This document shows, in pieces, positions 28,001-38,647 of a stretch of DNA of 64,000 nt. How positions within the stretch are numbered: the stretch's first letter is position 1; each line of letters begins with the position of its first letter. Under the pieces are notes generated by a model. That model made no database searches. It was not told the DNA's origin and was given only the letters and a program-made list of their open reading frames with translations. The stretch is from Pseudoalteromonas holothuriae. Its GTDB lineage: Bacteria > Pseudomonadota > Gammaproteobacteria > Enterobacterales > Alteromonadaceae. The translations under genes and the position numbers were made by a program. The DNA is taken from NCBI RefSeq assembly GCF_945859825.1, contig NZ_CAMAPC010000007.1:124001-188000 (forward strand), given 5' to 3'.

Positions 28001-28251
28001 GGGTCTGTTGATCTTTGCTGTGTGTTTTTGCAGCAGTCATTCGGGTATTTTGGCAAGGCAGAACCTACGTCGCATAGTTATTCTATGCCAGCTAGGTGAT
28101 AACGCAGAAAAAATACCCGAATGGCGCTGCCCAAAGGCTTCCACTACTTTGTCATTCGCAACTGACATAAACTATTATGCTGCATTGCTCATTTCGCGTA
28201 ATGAAAGCCTTTGATTTGAACAAAATTCATACCTCAAAGTTCAACAGACCC
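28001..28251 (-). mobile_element. 251-bp MITE, copy 2 (inverted relative to copy 1)
   Basis: Terminal repeats GGGTCTGTTGATCTTTG and its near-perfect complement, with TA on both sides (27999-28000 and 28252-28253), mark the element. The interior matches copy 1 (6253-6516) on the opposite strand nearly throughout, lacking a 13-bp segment. Internally, CATTCGGGTATTTT at 28038-28051 is complementary to 28110-28123, and a GCATAG/CTATGC hairpin lies between, so the element can fold extensively. It sits 28 bp before the DUF1800 gene and may affect its expression. Confidence 0.8.
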
Positions 28252-28279
28252 TAGACATTCAAACAGACAAGAGGATGCT

Positions 28280-30109
28280 ATGACTATAAAAATAACATTT
28301 CGCGATACGCTCATTGCAACGCTAATCACCGTCGCAATTGGCTGTGGCGGTTCAGCTAATTCAGAACAACAACAGCCCATAAAAATACCGCAAACTGCAA
28401 CACCATTACCCGATGATGTAGGCAATGGCAGTATCGTAATTAATGACAGCACTTTTTCAAGCCCACAAAAAACAGCTCGATTTTTGCACCAAGCCACATT
28501 TGGTGCAACTTTAACACAAATAGAACAACTCACACATACACCTGCAGCTGACTGGTTTAAAGCACAATTAACACAACCAGCAAGCTTTTTGCTGCCAATC
28601 GTAAAAAAGCATCAATTACTTTATCGTATGGAAGATATCAATGCTTATAGCCCTTTTTATTTAGAATCAACGAGTATCGCTTTTTGGCAAAATGCGATTC
28701 TCGGTGAAGATCAGCTACGTCAACGCATGGCATATGCATTGTCGCAAATATTGGTCGTATCAAATGGGGCCGGTGATGAACTGAGCGAGCACCCTGAAAT
28801 GGTGGCAAGCTTTCAAGACATATTAATCAGACATGCATTTGGTAACTACCGAACACTTTTAGAAGATATCACCTACTCTCCAGCGATGGGCTATTATCTC
28901 ACTTATCTGGGCAACCAAAAAGGTAATGCTGAAAAAGGCACTGTACCCGATGAAAATTATGCCCGAGAGTTACTACAATTGTTTACATTAGGTTTAGTTG
29001 CATTAAACCAAGATGGTTCGCCAGTGCTTGATAGTAGCGGGCATGCTCAAGAACTTTATAGCAACAAAGATATCACCGGACTTGCACGAGTATTCACAGG
29101 CCTCAACTATGATGAAGATAGCGCTGAACAGGACGATATGTTTTACAATGCCGTATTTTCATTACCCATGACCACCTTACCTGAACAACACTCCACTAAA
29201 GAAAAACCTTTTTTAGGCTTAACTATTCCCGCGAATACGGATGCTACAACTTCCATTGATATGGCACTGGATCACATATTCGCGCACCCTAGTTTAGGCC
29301 CTTTTATTGCAAAACAGCTCATTCAGCGCTTTACAAGTTCTAACCCTACACCAAAATATATTGCACGCGCAGCAACGGCATTTAATACGGGTAAATTCCA
29401 ATTACCAGATGGTGCTATCATTGGTAATGGCCAACGTGGCTCTCTAAGTGCAACACTAGCTGCTATTTTGTTTGATAGCGAAGCGCGAAATGTGGCTACA
29501 GCTCAAGGAGCAAAGATCAGAGAGCCAATTTTGCGCTTCACTCAGTGGGCGCGCACTTTTAAAATACAAAATATTACGCCACAATTTCAACCACAGTTAT
29601 GGGATACCAGCTATGTAAGCCGCTTAGCTCAACACCCTTATCGCGCACCTAGCGTATTTAACTTCTACCGCCCAGGATACAAAGCCCCAGGCTCAATCAC
29701 GGCAAGTAATAATCTTGTGGCGCCAGAACTTGAAATAACTAACGCAAGTACCATTGCAGGCTATACCAATTTTATGACGCATTATATTTTTGGCTTTCAA
29801 CAAGAGCCTGACTTAGAAGAGATGATTGAACTGCTTGAAGAAACCAATATTGAAGTAAATCCAGATGATGTAATAAATAGCTTTTTAGCCACTTATCAAG
29901 ATGAGTTAAATATTGCCCATGATCTAGATAAGCTCATAGCACACCTTGATTTTTTGTTAACTGCCAACCAAATGTCAGCATCAAGCAAATCGCTAATGAA
30001 AAAAATATTGCGTGAAGTGCCCATTGACGAAGAAGACGATTACTTACCTCGTGTACAAATGGCAATATTGTTAACTATGACCAGCCCCGATTATCTGGTG
30101 CAAAAGTAG
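28280..30109 (+). CDS. DUF1800 family protein, probable lipoprotein
   Basis: This is a 609-residue exported protein of unknown function. The N terminus (DTLIATLITVAIGCGGS) resembles a lipoprotein signal with Cys at 22. The DUF1800 features are clear: ARFLHQATFGATLTQIEQL near the start, NYARELLQLFTLGL in the middle, the FTGLNYDE segment, and SVFNFYRPGYKAPG late. It is almost always paired with a DUF1501 protein, as here, 11 bp downstream. Relatives are envelope-associated in marine bacteria; the reaction is unknown. Confidence 0.9.
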   Translation: MTIKITFRDTLIATLITVAIGCGGSANSEQQQPIKIPQTATPLPDDVGNGSIVINDSTFSSPQKTARFLHQATFGATLTQIEQLTHTPAADWFKAQLTQPASFLLPIVKKHQLLYRMEDINAYSPFYLESTSIAFWQNAILGEDQLRQRMAYALSQILVVSNGAGDELSEHPEMVASFQDILIRHAFGNYRTLLEDITYSPAMGYYLTYLGNQKGNAEKGTVPDENYARELLQLFTLGLVALNQDGSPVLDSSGHAQELYSNKDITGLARVFTGLNYDEDSAEQDDMFYNAVFSLPMTTLPEQHSTKEKPFLGLTIPANTDATTSIDMALDHIFAHPSLGPFIAKQLIQRFTSSNPTPKYIARAATAFNTGKFQLPDGAIIGNGQRGSLSATLAAILFDSEARNVATAQGAKIREPILRFTQWARTFKIQNITPQFQPQLWDTSYVSRLAQHPYRAPSVFNFYRPGYKAPGSITASNNLVAPELEITNASTIAGYTNFMTHYIFGFQQEPDLEEMIELLEETNIEVNPDDVINSFLATYQDELNIAHDLDKLIAHLDFLLTANQMSASSKSLMKKILREVPIDEEDDYLPRVQMAILLTMTSPDYLVQK

Positions 30110-30120
30110 GAGTAGAACCC

Positions 30121-31476
30121 ATGAATAGACGTTCTTTTATAAAGGCAAGCAGCGCTTCTTTTGCTGCCACTTCATTTTTAAGTTTGGGTCAAGCATTGGC
30201 TAATACAAAAATTAATAATAATGAGGACTATAAAGCTATTGTTTGTGTCTTTTTATACGGTGGAATGGATAATCACGACACACTGATCCCGTTTGATGAA
30301 CCTAGCTACAGTAAATGGGCTGGTATTAGAAGCGAACTATTGCAGCATTACACTATAAAGCGAAACAGAGAAAACTTACTTGCACTGAATACTCCTGCGC
30401 GTTTTGCCCCTAGAAAGTTTGCTTTGCCCCCAGAGTTTAAACAAGTTGCTAGCCTCTATCAACAGGGTAAGTTGTCAATTATTGGCAATGTCGGGCCACT
30501 GCTAGAACCAACCAATGCCAACGCAATTGAGTCAGATTTAGCTAAGTTACCTCTGAGATTATTTTCGCATAACGATCAGCAATCAACTTGGATGTCTGGC
30601 TCAACTGAAGGCGCACAGTTTGGCTGGGCTGGTAAGCTTAACGATGCGCTCATAAATCAAACTGGACTAGCACCTACTACTTTCTCGGCGATTACAACTA
30701 CTGGCTCTGGGCTGCTGATCACCGGAGATAAAACGCAGCCTTATCATGTGAGTAATGGGCAAGCTGCCAACATCAATATCTACGAAGAATTTGATAATTC
30801 AACATTGTTAAAACAACACTTTAGCGCAATGCCAAATCAAAGTGACAATTTACTTGAACAAGATATTGCCATTAAAATGAAGCACTCGTTTGAGAGTAAT
30901 GAACAATTTAATGACGCTTTAGCCAGTAGCTCAATAAACCTTCCTCCTTTCCCTGCAACTGCAATTGCAAAACAGTTAGAAACGGTGAGTAAAACTATTG
31001 CCATACGTGAACAGCTGGGTGAAAAACGGCAAGTATTTGTCGTCGCAATGGGCGGTTTTGACACGCATTCAGGACAGGCTAAAACGTTACCCCAGTTACA
31101 ATCTGCAATGGATGGCGCTATGTCAGCTTTTGACAGTGCAATGCAAAGTCTAGGGTTATCCGACAACGTGACGTTGTTCACAGCATCAGATTTTGGCCGT
31201 ACATTAACGGTTAATGGTGATGGTACCGATCATGGTTGGGGAGCACACCATTTTATCATGGGCGGCGCTGTAAACGGCGGTACAATTTTTGGAGACGTAC
31301 CTGAGCCGACATTAAACCATGCTTTAGATGCAGGCCATGGACGCTTAATTCCCACCTTGTCCGTTGATCAGTACGCTGCGAGTTTAGGCGCTTGGCTGGG
31401 TGTTGAGCAAAGCACACTGAGTAACATTTTTCCCAGTTTGAACAAATTTGGGGCTCTACCCAACTTGTTCAAGTAA
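30121..31476 (+). CDS. DUF1501 family Tat-exported protein
   Basis: This 451-residue protein starts with a twin-arginine-type signal (MNRRSFIKASSASFAATSFL, then GQALA), so it is probably folded before export. DUF1501 signatures include IVCVFLYGGMDNHDTLIPFD, VVAMGGFDTHSGQ, TLFTASDFGRTLTVNGDG and DHGWGAHHFIMGG. The fold is sulfatase-like with metal-binding His/Asp in the last two segments. It forms an operon with the DUF1800 gene; joint function in the envelope is inferred from the constant pairing. Confidence 0.92.
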   Translation: MNRRSFIKASSASFAATSFLSLGQALANTKINNNEDYKAIVCVFLYGGMDNHDTLIPFDEPSYSKWAGIRSELLQHYTIKRNRENLLALNTPARFAPRKFALPPEFKQVASLYQQGKLSIIGNVGPLLEPTNANAIESDLAKLPLRLFSHNDQQSTWMSGSTEGAQFGWAGKLNDALINQTGLAPTTFSAITTTGSGLLITGDKTQPYHVSNGQAANINIYEEFDNSTLLKQHFSAMPNQSDNLLEQDIAIKMKHSFESNEQFNDALASSSINLPPFPATAIAKQLETVSKTIAIREQLGEKRQVFVVAMGGFDTHSGQAKTLPQLQSAMDGAMSAFDSAMQSLGLSDNVTLFTASDFGRTLTVNGDGTDHGWGAHHFIMGGAVNGGTIFGDVPEPTLNHALDAGHGRLIPTLSVDQYAASLGAWLGVEQSTLSNIFPSLNKFGALPNLFK

Positions 31477-31507
31477 CTGCACTCTAGTGCAAAATTGTTA
31501 GCGAACC

Positions 31508-31531
31508 AAACCACCATCATGGTGGTTTTTT
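31508..31531 (+). terminator. Rho-independent terminator after the DUF1501 gene
   Basis: A 9-10 bp stem (AAACCACCAT and its complement) with a very short loop is followed directly by a T6 run. Confidence 0.85.
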
Positions 31532-31781
31532 GTTCATCCACAAACGCTATCATATGCACGCTCCTGTGTTCACAAAACTATCGTATTTAACCAGAAATTA
31601 AGCAAACAAGCCAAAATAAGAAAGTGCAGTAAATTGCTGATCTGTGTAATTAGTCTACGCTTTACATAAAGCTGAGCATGTCTAATCAAAATGGCTCGCT
31701 GTTCAGGTTAATTGTAGTTTGTAATGTGCTAGGTAAAAATAAAAATAACCGCCTCGTATTGCATGTTTATAAGGAATAACC
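31532..31781 (+). other. Intergenic stretch before the c-di-GMP operon
   Basis: It presumably holds the promoter of the next operon; no operator, repeat or gene was recognised. Confidence 0.5.
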
Positions 31782-33863
31782 ATGTTTTCAGTTAGTGAAG
31801 CACCTATCAGAATTTTACTGGTTGATGATGACGCAAATCAAATTACTGTACTACATCAAGTACTTAAGCCATTAGGTCAAGTTTTCTTTGAGCAAAACGG
31901 TGTTAAAGCTTGTGAGCAAGCCTTAAAAATTATCCCCGATGTCATTTTACTTGATATTGAAATGCCTGGCTTTAATGGCTATCAAGTACTCGAAAAACTC
32001 AAATGTGATCACAAAACTGCCAATATTCCTGTTATTTTTATTACTGCATATAACTCTGTTGACGATCAACTTCGCTGTTTAAGAAGCGGTGCAGTTGATT
32101 TTATTATAAAACCTTTGCAGCCAGAGCTAGTAGCTGCAAGAGTTAGCACGCAACTAAAATTAAAAGATAGAGAACGAAAGCTACTCGAAGTAAGCCAGCA
32201 TGCGCGTGTTACTTTAGAATCGATTGGTGATGCCGTTATTACTACTAATATCGATGGCCAAGTCACATACATGAACCCTACTGCAGAATTAATTACCGGC
32301 ATTACACTCAATGAGGCTAAACATAAACCAATAGAACAGGTGATGCCCCTGCGCCTTGGTAATGATGGACCTGCGCATATCAACCCAATACGAGTGGCTA
32401 TTGCTGAGCACCGCATTGTAGGCATGGTACTCAACTGCCAAATGAAATCTCAAAATAACCAGTGGATTCACGTAGAAGACAGTGCTGCACCACTGATTTC
32501 ACAAGCGGGTAAAACTATTGGCGCAGTCATTGTATTTAATGACGTGAACGAGTCGCAAGCAATGGCATTAAAGATGTCACATGCACTGCAATACGATCAA
32601 CTCACCAAGCTCCCCAATCGTTTCTTACTGATGGATAAGCTAAAAGATAAAATATCCGAATCACAAAACAGTGGCTCTATGTTAGGCTTAATGCTGCTTG
32701 ATATTGACCGCTTTAAATTAATTAACGAAGAGTTTGGCTTTGATTTTGGCGATATACTGCTTAAAAAATTAGCTCAACAAATTAAATCTCAGCTAACTAA
32801 ACATGAAACACTCAGTAGACATACCGCTGACGAGTTTATTGTGTTAGTGCCAAATTTAGAAACTCCCAGTCATCTTGCAAGTTTAGCGATTCAAATTCAA
32901 GAACATATATTGAAATTTATGACGCGTCACCCTGAAGTGCATAATTTTTCCATTAGTATTGGCTTAAGTATTTTTCCCGAGGATGCATGCGATGCGCAGT
33001 CACTTATGTTGCACGCTGACGCGGCATTACATCGAGCTAAAAAAGACGCCTCACACGGTCGGCTCTGCTTTTATTCTCAAGAAATGGAATCTGTTTATAC
33101 GTCACGACGCAAACGATACATTCAGTTAAAAAATGCGATTGCCAAACACTTAGTTGTCCCCTTGTATCAACCCATTATTTGTGCCAAAACTGGGCACTTA
33201 CAAGCTGTTGAAGCACTGATGAGAATTAAAGATGAAAATGGCAATATGATCCCCCCAAGTGAGTTTATTACGCTAGCTGAAGAAACCGAGCTTATTATAC
33301 CGCTGGGTGAACTTATGATAAACCTTGTCTTTGATCAGCAGATAAGGTGGCTAAATCAAGGGTTACATATTCGGGTTTGTATTAATATTTCGCCGATTCA
33401 GTTCCTTGACCCGAGTTTTTTACCTTTTATTCTCAGTGTAATGGACCAAAAGGCAATAAACCCCAATATGGTTGAGCTCGAACTGACCGAAAGCTTAATG
33501 CTAGAAAATTTAACTCAGATAAAGAGCGATATGGACCGACTCAGAAAACTGGGCACTTCAATTTCAATCGATGATTTTGGTACTGGGTATAGCTGTTTAA
33601 GCTATTTGAGAGACCTACCCGTCGACTCACTTAAAATTGATAAGTCATTTGTTGCTCAATTAAACATAGACAACCCCGATGAAGTACTTGTAAAAACAAT
33701 CTCTACTCTTGCCCAAAGTATGAAACTATCTTCTATTGCTGAAGGCGTAGAATCGCAGTTTCAAGCTCAACGCCTTCAAGAATTGGGCGTGCCTTTATTG
33801 CAAGGCTACTATTTTTCAAAGCCGGTTACAGCCGATCAAATTCAAACTAGGTACTTGATATGA
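31782..33863 (+). CDS. REC-PAS-GGDEF-EAL protein, likely c-di-GMP phosphodiesterase
   Basis: This 693-residue cytosolic protein begins with a receiver (VDDDANQITVLHQV, phospho-Asp in VILLDIEMPGFNG ~55), then a PAS domain (~140-260), a GGDEF domain and an EAL domain. The GGDEF motif is degenerate (SRHTADEFIVLV, ~345), so no cyclase activity is expected. The EAL half keeps its catalytic residues: VEALMRI, VCINISPIQF, ELTESLM, IDDFGTGYS, LKIDKSF and AEGVES. It should therefore hydrolyse c-di-GMP under control of phosphorylation and perhaps GTP binding. The next gene starts inside its stop codon. Confidence 0.93.
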   Translation: MFSVSEAPIRILLVDDDANQITVLHQVLKPLGQVFFEQNGVKACEQALKIIPDVILLDIEMPGFNGYQVLEKLKCDHKTANIPVIFITAYNSVDDQLRCLRSGAVDFIIKPLQPELVAARVSTQLKLKDRERKLLEVSQHARVTLESIGDAVITTNIDGQVTYMNPTAELITGITLNEAKHKPIEQVMPLRLGNDGPAHINPIRVAIAEHRIVGMVLNCQMKSQNNQWIHVEDSAAPLISQAGKTIGAVIVFNDVNESQAMALKMSHALQYDQLTKLPNRFLLMDKLKDKISESQNSGSMLGLMLLDIDRFKLINEEFGFDFGDILLKKLAQQIKSQLTKHETLSRHTADEFIVLVPNLETPSHLASLAIQIQEHILKFMTRHPEVHNFSISIGLSIFPEDACDAQSLMLHADAALHRAKKDASHGRLCFYSQEMESVYTSRRKRYIQLKNAIAKHLVVPLYQPIICAKTGHLQAVEALMRIKDENGNMIPPSEFITLAEETELIIPLGELMINLVFDQQIRWLNQGLHIRVCINISPIQFLDPSFLPFILSVMDQKAINPNMVELELTESLMLENLTQIKSDMDRLRKLGTSISIDDFGTGYSCLSYLRDLPVDSLKIDKSFVAQLNIDNPDEVLVKTISTLAQSMKLSSIAEGVESQFQAQRLQELGVPLLQGYYFSKPVTADQIQTRYLI

Positions 33864-36800
33864 CGATAAAGTGGCAAATGCTTTTAAGTCGAACAACTTG
33901 GTGGTTGCCTTTTACCATCGGTTTTTTTATTACAGTAAGTGCCGCATGGCTATTACATAAGCAAAATGAATATGAACTCACGGCCTACTCCCAAACAATA
34001 GCAAGCGAGATCACAGATAATATTAACAAACGGTTTCGGTACTATGAATATGGATTAAGTGGCACTCGAGCAGCAATACTTGCCGTGGGTGTAAATAATC
34101 TCTCTCGAGAACAGTTTGAAAACTACATTAATAGCCGAGATATTGAGCTAGAGTTTCCTGGCTTATTGGGCTTGGGCTTTATTGAGCGTGTACCCAAATC
34201 GCAAGAGCGTCAATTTTTAATACAAGCAAGGGCTGACGGCGCACCTAATTTTACAATTAAAACACTCAATGCGCATAGCAAAGATAGATTTATCATCAAA
34301 TATATCTACCCAGAATACAATAACGTTCAAGCAGTTGGCCTTGATATTGGCTCTGAGCGTAACCGCAGGGAGGCTGCATTAGCGGCCGCTAGAAATAACC
34401 AACCTCATTTGACACTACCGATTACTCTGGTGCAAGCAAATAATAAGCCTCAAAAGGGCGTACTCATTATGCTGCCTATCTACAATAAACTAGAGACAAT
34501 GTTGACACCTAATTCGCAAGAGGCGTCTACGATAGGTTGGGTATACTCCCCTTTGGTTATCGATCAAGTCTTAGCGCCAATTAGTCAAACTGTGCCTGAG
34601 GTCCTCTTTACCCTAACAGATACCCGCTCTAACACTGCTTTTTACGAGTCTAATGACCAAGACGTTACGCCATACTCAAAGCACACCATAACATCGACTA
34701 TTTCAATTATGGGCCAGCACTGGGCTTTGTCGGTAACGCCAAACGCAAAAGCACTCAAAGCAATCGATAATTGGAATATTCAGCAAGTACTTATTATCGG
34801 TTTAAGCGCCACTTTGCTCTTTAGCTTAATTTTGAGCTTAGTACATCCGCAAATTATAGCCGAACAAAACAGCCCCGAGAGGCTCACTGGGCTTGCTAGC
34901 ATTACTGCCTACATAAAAAGCTCGGTGTTTTGTAAAACATGGCCGCCAACATTAATACTAATAGTCCTATTGTTTATGACGTCTTGTTGGTTTATTACTG
35001 AGCGACAATTAAGTGATGTTAAACAACAGTTGGTACAAGTCAATAAACAAGCACTCAATTTGTTTTCTCAAGAAGCTAAAAAGTATCATCGCGGCGTGCT
35101 ATTTTTAGCAAATACCGTCTCTTCTGTCATGCTCAATTTACCGCAGCCGGATGCCCAATTAAGTATCAATGCAAGGGCACGTTTAGCCGATGTGTTTAAA
35201 GCCTATATGTTAGCAACACCGAATGTTCATCAAGTACGGTTTATTGCGGCCAGTGAAATTTGGCGTGAATCGGTAAAAGTTCAGCGATTTACAGATACAT
35301 TAAGAACATTCGATGGGGTTACATTACAAAGCAAAAAAGGAGAACCTTATATTACCCAGTCGGTTAAACTAGGTGCTAATAACGTTTATGTTTCAGCGAT
35401 TAACTTAAATAGAGAAGTGGGCCAAATCGAATACCCCGCCAGACCTGTGTGGCGTTTTGCGACGGTTATAGAAAACGAAGACGGTGACCCACTGGGTATT
35501 GTAGTCATTAACGTCAGTGCCGCCCCTTTACTTAACATGGCCTCTAAAAACACACCTAGCGGTATTGAAACTTATATTTTGAATGCCTATAACCAATTTT
35601 TATCTCATCCAACCTCAACCCGAACTTTTGCATTTGAACTCAATGAGTCATTCAAGTGGGAAGATGAATTTAGCAGGACAGCTTGGTCTTCAGCCACTGA
35701 TATACTTGGGCTGCGCACTTTAAGCGGCCAGTTTGGCAACGTATGGGCTAAAAAAAGTCACTTTCTGCATGACAAGTCACTCGAAACCCAAGCGTTAAAT
35801 ATTCACTCAACCGTACCTCAGTTTCCTATTATTAAAGACCTATTGTTACAATTTGTGCTCGTTCTTAGCGGTTTAACAGGCGTTGCATTAATTAGTGCGA
35901 TAATACAATTTTGGGGTTGGCGCAACGCGCAATCTAAACACAGAGAACAGTGGCTAAGCAAACAACAATCTCAACGTGGCAAAGAAGTGGCGCGCTTTAA
36001 AGCTCTATTAGACTCTGCGCCTGATGCCACACTGGTCACTGATAGCAACGGAACGATACAAATGGCCAACGCTCAAGCAATCAAACTATTTGGTTATCAC
36101 CGCGAAGACCTTGAAGGGTCTTCTATTAACGTGCTTATTCCAAAAAAATACCGTGATGCTCACAACCATCACCTCGCACAATTTAGTGAACAGCCACAAA
36201 CACGTTCCATGGCGCAAAATAGAGAGTTGTGGGCTATTGATGCAATGGGTAACGAGCTTCCAGTAGAGGTAAGCTTAGGAGGTGTTAGGCTTGATGAACA
36301 ATTGCTGATCACCGCCTCAATCAGAAGTATTAGTGAGCGTCTGGCAATTGAAGAGCAGCTTCGAAACGCATTATTAACAGCAGAAAAAGCCACAGAAGCC
36401 AAAAGTGTTTTTTTAGCTAACACCAGCCATGAAATTCGCACGCCACTCAACGCAATTATTGGCCTAACCCACTTACTTATCGAAGAGCCGCTAAGTGATG
36501 AGCACTTAAAACTGGTGGAAAAAATACAAATGTCAGGCAAGTCATTACTCGGGATTGTAAACGATGTTTTAGACTTATCTAAAATTGAAGCCAATGAGAT
36601 GAAAATTGAAAGTAGCCCAGTTGCACTCACTGAGCTACTAGAAGAAATTAGCAGCATTTTCTTAGTTCAATCACAAACCAAAGGGTTAAATTTTAACCTT
36701 AACATTCACCCCGATTTACCACGCTGGGTTGTAACAGACAGTACACGGTTGCGACAAATATTAGTGAACTTACTTGGTAACGCGATTAAATTTACAGAAT

Positions 36801-38647
36801 TAGGCGACATATCATTAACCGTTGAGCCGCTATCTAGTAGCAGTGCACATAATAGTGAGCTCATTGATGTGCAGTTTAAGGTGTGTGACACTGGTATTGG
36901 CATTTCAGAGCAAGCACAAAGCAAATTGTTCAAGCCGTTCACTCAAGCTGACGATAGCACAACGCGGCGCTTTGGTGGCACGGGATTGGGGCTGTCGATT
37001 GTTTCAAAATTGGTGTCGCTTTTAGATGGTAAAATATCGGTAACCAGCAAATCTGGGCAAGGCAGTCAATTTATGGTTTGCCTACCCTTACATGTCGCCA
37101 ATGAGCATCAAATAAACGCCCTACCAAATCAAAATGAATCCTTGTTTATTATCATTGCTGAGGACAACCCTGATGACGCCAAGCGCATACAAAACATTAC
37201 CAAAGCACTGGGGTGGCGCTCAGAAATAGTTAAAGATGGCGAAGCACTTATTGAGAACTATACCTACCGTAAAACTAAAAAACTGCGCTTGCCTGAAGTC
37301 ATGTTAGTTGACTGGAAAATGCCCAAGCTAGACGGGATAAGTGCTTTAAAGCAACTCGCTGCAATAGTTGGGCGCGAACAATTACCTACTGTGTTAATGA
37401 TTTCTGCAACATCGCCACAAGATATTCGACCTCTTGACGACTTTGACCTCATTTATAATGTGTTGCAAAAACCAATCAATGCATCAGGGTTGTTTAACGC
37501 TGTAAATGATGCCGTCACTCAAAGTACGGGTAACGCACATCAGGTTATTCAATCAACTCGCACAGATGCAATCAAAGCCAAATGGCTATCTGGAATGCAT
37601 ATTTTAGTTGTTGATGATAGCCAGGTAAACCTTGAAGTGGCCTCTAGTATATTAATTAAAAATGGTGCTCATGTGTATACAGCCAACAGTGGTGAGAATG
37701 CACTTTCACTGCTTAAAAGTACGCCCGAGTTATACGACACGGTATTAATGGATGTGCAAATGCCCGGTATTGATGGACTTGAGACCACCAAACTAATACG
37801 TCAATCGTTGGGCTTAACAGCACTGCCTATCATTGCACTTACCGCAGGTGCTTTAGTCGAAGAAAAAGAACGTGCTTTAGCATCGGGAATGAATGACTTT
37901 CTTAGTAAACCCTTTGAACCTTCATCGTTGATAAAAACACTTAGGAGCTCTGTCGGAGAATACCGCAGTCAATTACCCCAAATTCAGCCTTTGGACTCAA
38001 AACCAGATGCCAATATTGATAATTGGCCAAAAATCGAAGGGCTAAATCAAAGTCAAGCTAAGCAATTATTACTTGGCGATGAGCAACTTTTTCTGAAAAC
38101 ACTGGACCGATTATTAACCGAGCATACCAACCTTATAACGCTTCCCATTGACAATATTATGGAGGATGATCAACAACAATATCGACTTGAGATAGCAGCC
38201 CAAGTACACAAGCTCAGAAGCGTCGCAGGTACGGTAGGTGCACAACAACTGCATACTCTTGCTTCAGAAGCAGAAAATTCACTACAAAAAGACTTAACAA
38301 GTGCCAAAGCAACGCTTATACAATTAATTGCAAGCCTCAAACAATTAGAACAGGCCAGTAATGAGACACTATCTAAATGGCGTGCGTCACAGCTAGATAA
38401 TATCGTCAATGCCAGTGCAAACAGTTCAGCCTCATTAACTCACGAAACTACACAACAAATATTGCTATTGCTGCAAGAACAAGACTTAGCTGCACTGGAT
38501 GAAATAGAGCAACACAGTGCGTTGCTGTACGATGCATTAGGCAAAGCCCAGTTCGCACTGTTACAAAAATACCTAGAAGAATTAAACTACCAAGAATTAA
38601 TCACCATTATAAGTACTTTAGCTGGTGAAATAGAGGAACCCACATGA
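33860..38647 (+). CDS. Hybrid sensor kinase with CHASE, PAS, two REC and Hpt domains
   Basis: This very large (1595 aa) membrane kinase has a helix at ~13-33, an extracellular CHASE-type domain (~45-260), helices near 305-325 and 360-380, a second periplasmic domain (~385-655), a helix near 660-684, and a PAS domain (~713-830). The HisKA site is NTSHEIRTPLNAIIGL (~855). ATPase motifs are NLLGNAIKFTE and GGTGLGLSIVSKL. Two receivers follow (VMLVDWKMPKLDG ~1148, VLMDVQMPGIDG ~1298). An Hpt-like module has QVHKLRSVAGTVGA (~1447). It is a complete internal phosphorelay. Flanking c-di-GMP proteins with receivers are its likely targets. It overlaps both by ATGA. Confidence 0.93.
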   Translation: MTIKWQMLLSRTTWWLPFTIGFFITVSAAWLLHKQNEYELTAYSQTIASEITDNINKRFRYYEYGLSGTRAAILAVGVNNLSREQFENYINSRDIELEFPGLLGLGFIERVPKSQERQFLIQARADGAPNFTIKTLNAHSKDRFIIKYIYPEYNNVQAVGLDIGSERNRREAALAAARNNQPHLTLPITLVQANNKPQKGVLIMLPIYNKLETMLTPNSQEASTIGWVYSPLVIDQVLAPISQTVPEVLFTLTDTRSNTAFYESNDQDVTPYSKHTITSTISIMGQHWALSVTPNAKALKAIDNWNIQQVLIIGLSATLLFSLILSLVHPQIIAEQNSPERLTGLASITAYIKSSVFCKTWPPTLILIVLLFMTSCWFITERQLSDVKQQLVQVNKQALNLFSQEAKKYHRGVLFLANTVSSVMLNLPQPDAQLSINARARLADVFKAYMLATPNVHQVRFIAASEIWRESVKVQRFTDTLRTFDGVTLQSKKGEPYITQSVKLGANNVYVSAINLNREVGQIEYPARPVWRFATVIENEDGDPLGIVVINVSAAPLLNMASKNTPSGIETYILNAYNQFLSHPTSTRTFAFELNESFKWEDEFSRTAWSSATDILGLRTLSGQFGNVWAKKSHFLHDKSLETQALNIHSTVPQFPIIKDLLLQFVLVLSGLTGVALISAIIQFWGWRNAQSKHREQWLSKQQSQRGKEVARFKALLDSAPDATLVTDSNGTIQMANAQAIKLFGYHREDLEGSSINVLIPKKYRDAHNHHLAQFSEQPQTRSMAQNRELWAIDAMGNELPVEVSLGGVRLDEQLLITASIRSISERLAIEEQLRNALLTAEKATEAKSVFLANTSHEIRTPLNAIIGLTHLLIEEPLSDEHLKLVEKIQMSGKSLLGIVNDVLDLSKIEANEMKIESSPVALTELLEEISSIFLVQSQTKGLNFNLNIHPDLPRWVVTDSTRLRQILVNLLGNAIKFTELGDISLTVEPLSSSSAHNSELIDVQFKVCDTGIGISEQAQSKLFKPFTQADDSTTRRFGGTGLGLSIVSKLVSLLDGKISVTSKSGQGSQFMVCLPLHVANEHQINALPNQNESLFIIIAEDNPDDAKRIQNITKALGWRSEIVKDGEALIENYTYRKTKKLRLPEVMLVDWKMPKLDGISALKQLAAIVGREQLPTVLMISATSPQDIRPLDDFDLIYNVLQKPINASGLFNAVNDAVTQSTGNAHQVIQSTRTDAIKAKWLSGMHILVVDDSQVNLEVASSILIKNGAHVYTANSGENALSLLKSTPELYDTVLMDVQMPGIDGLETTKLIRQSLGLTALPIIALTAGALVEEKERALASGMNDFLSKPFEPSSLIKTLRSSVGEYRSQLPQIQPLDSKPDANIDNWPKIEGLNQSQAKQLLLGDEQLFLKTLDRLLTEHTNLITLPIDNIMEDDQQQYRLEIAAQVHKLRSVAGTVGAQQLHTLASEAENSLQKDLTSAKATLIQLIASLKQLEQASNETLSKWRASQLDNIVNASANSSASLTHETTQQILLLLQEQDLAALDEIEQHSALLYDALGKAQFALLQKYLEELNYQELITIISTLAGEIEEPT

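Noticed and set aside
28008..28214. 68-aa frame inside MITE copy 2
   Set aside because: The element folds on itself and the other copy does not keep the frame.
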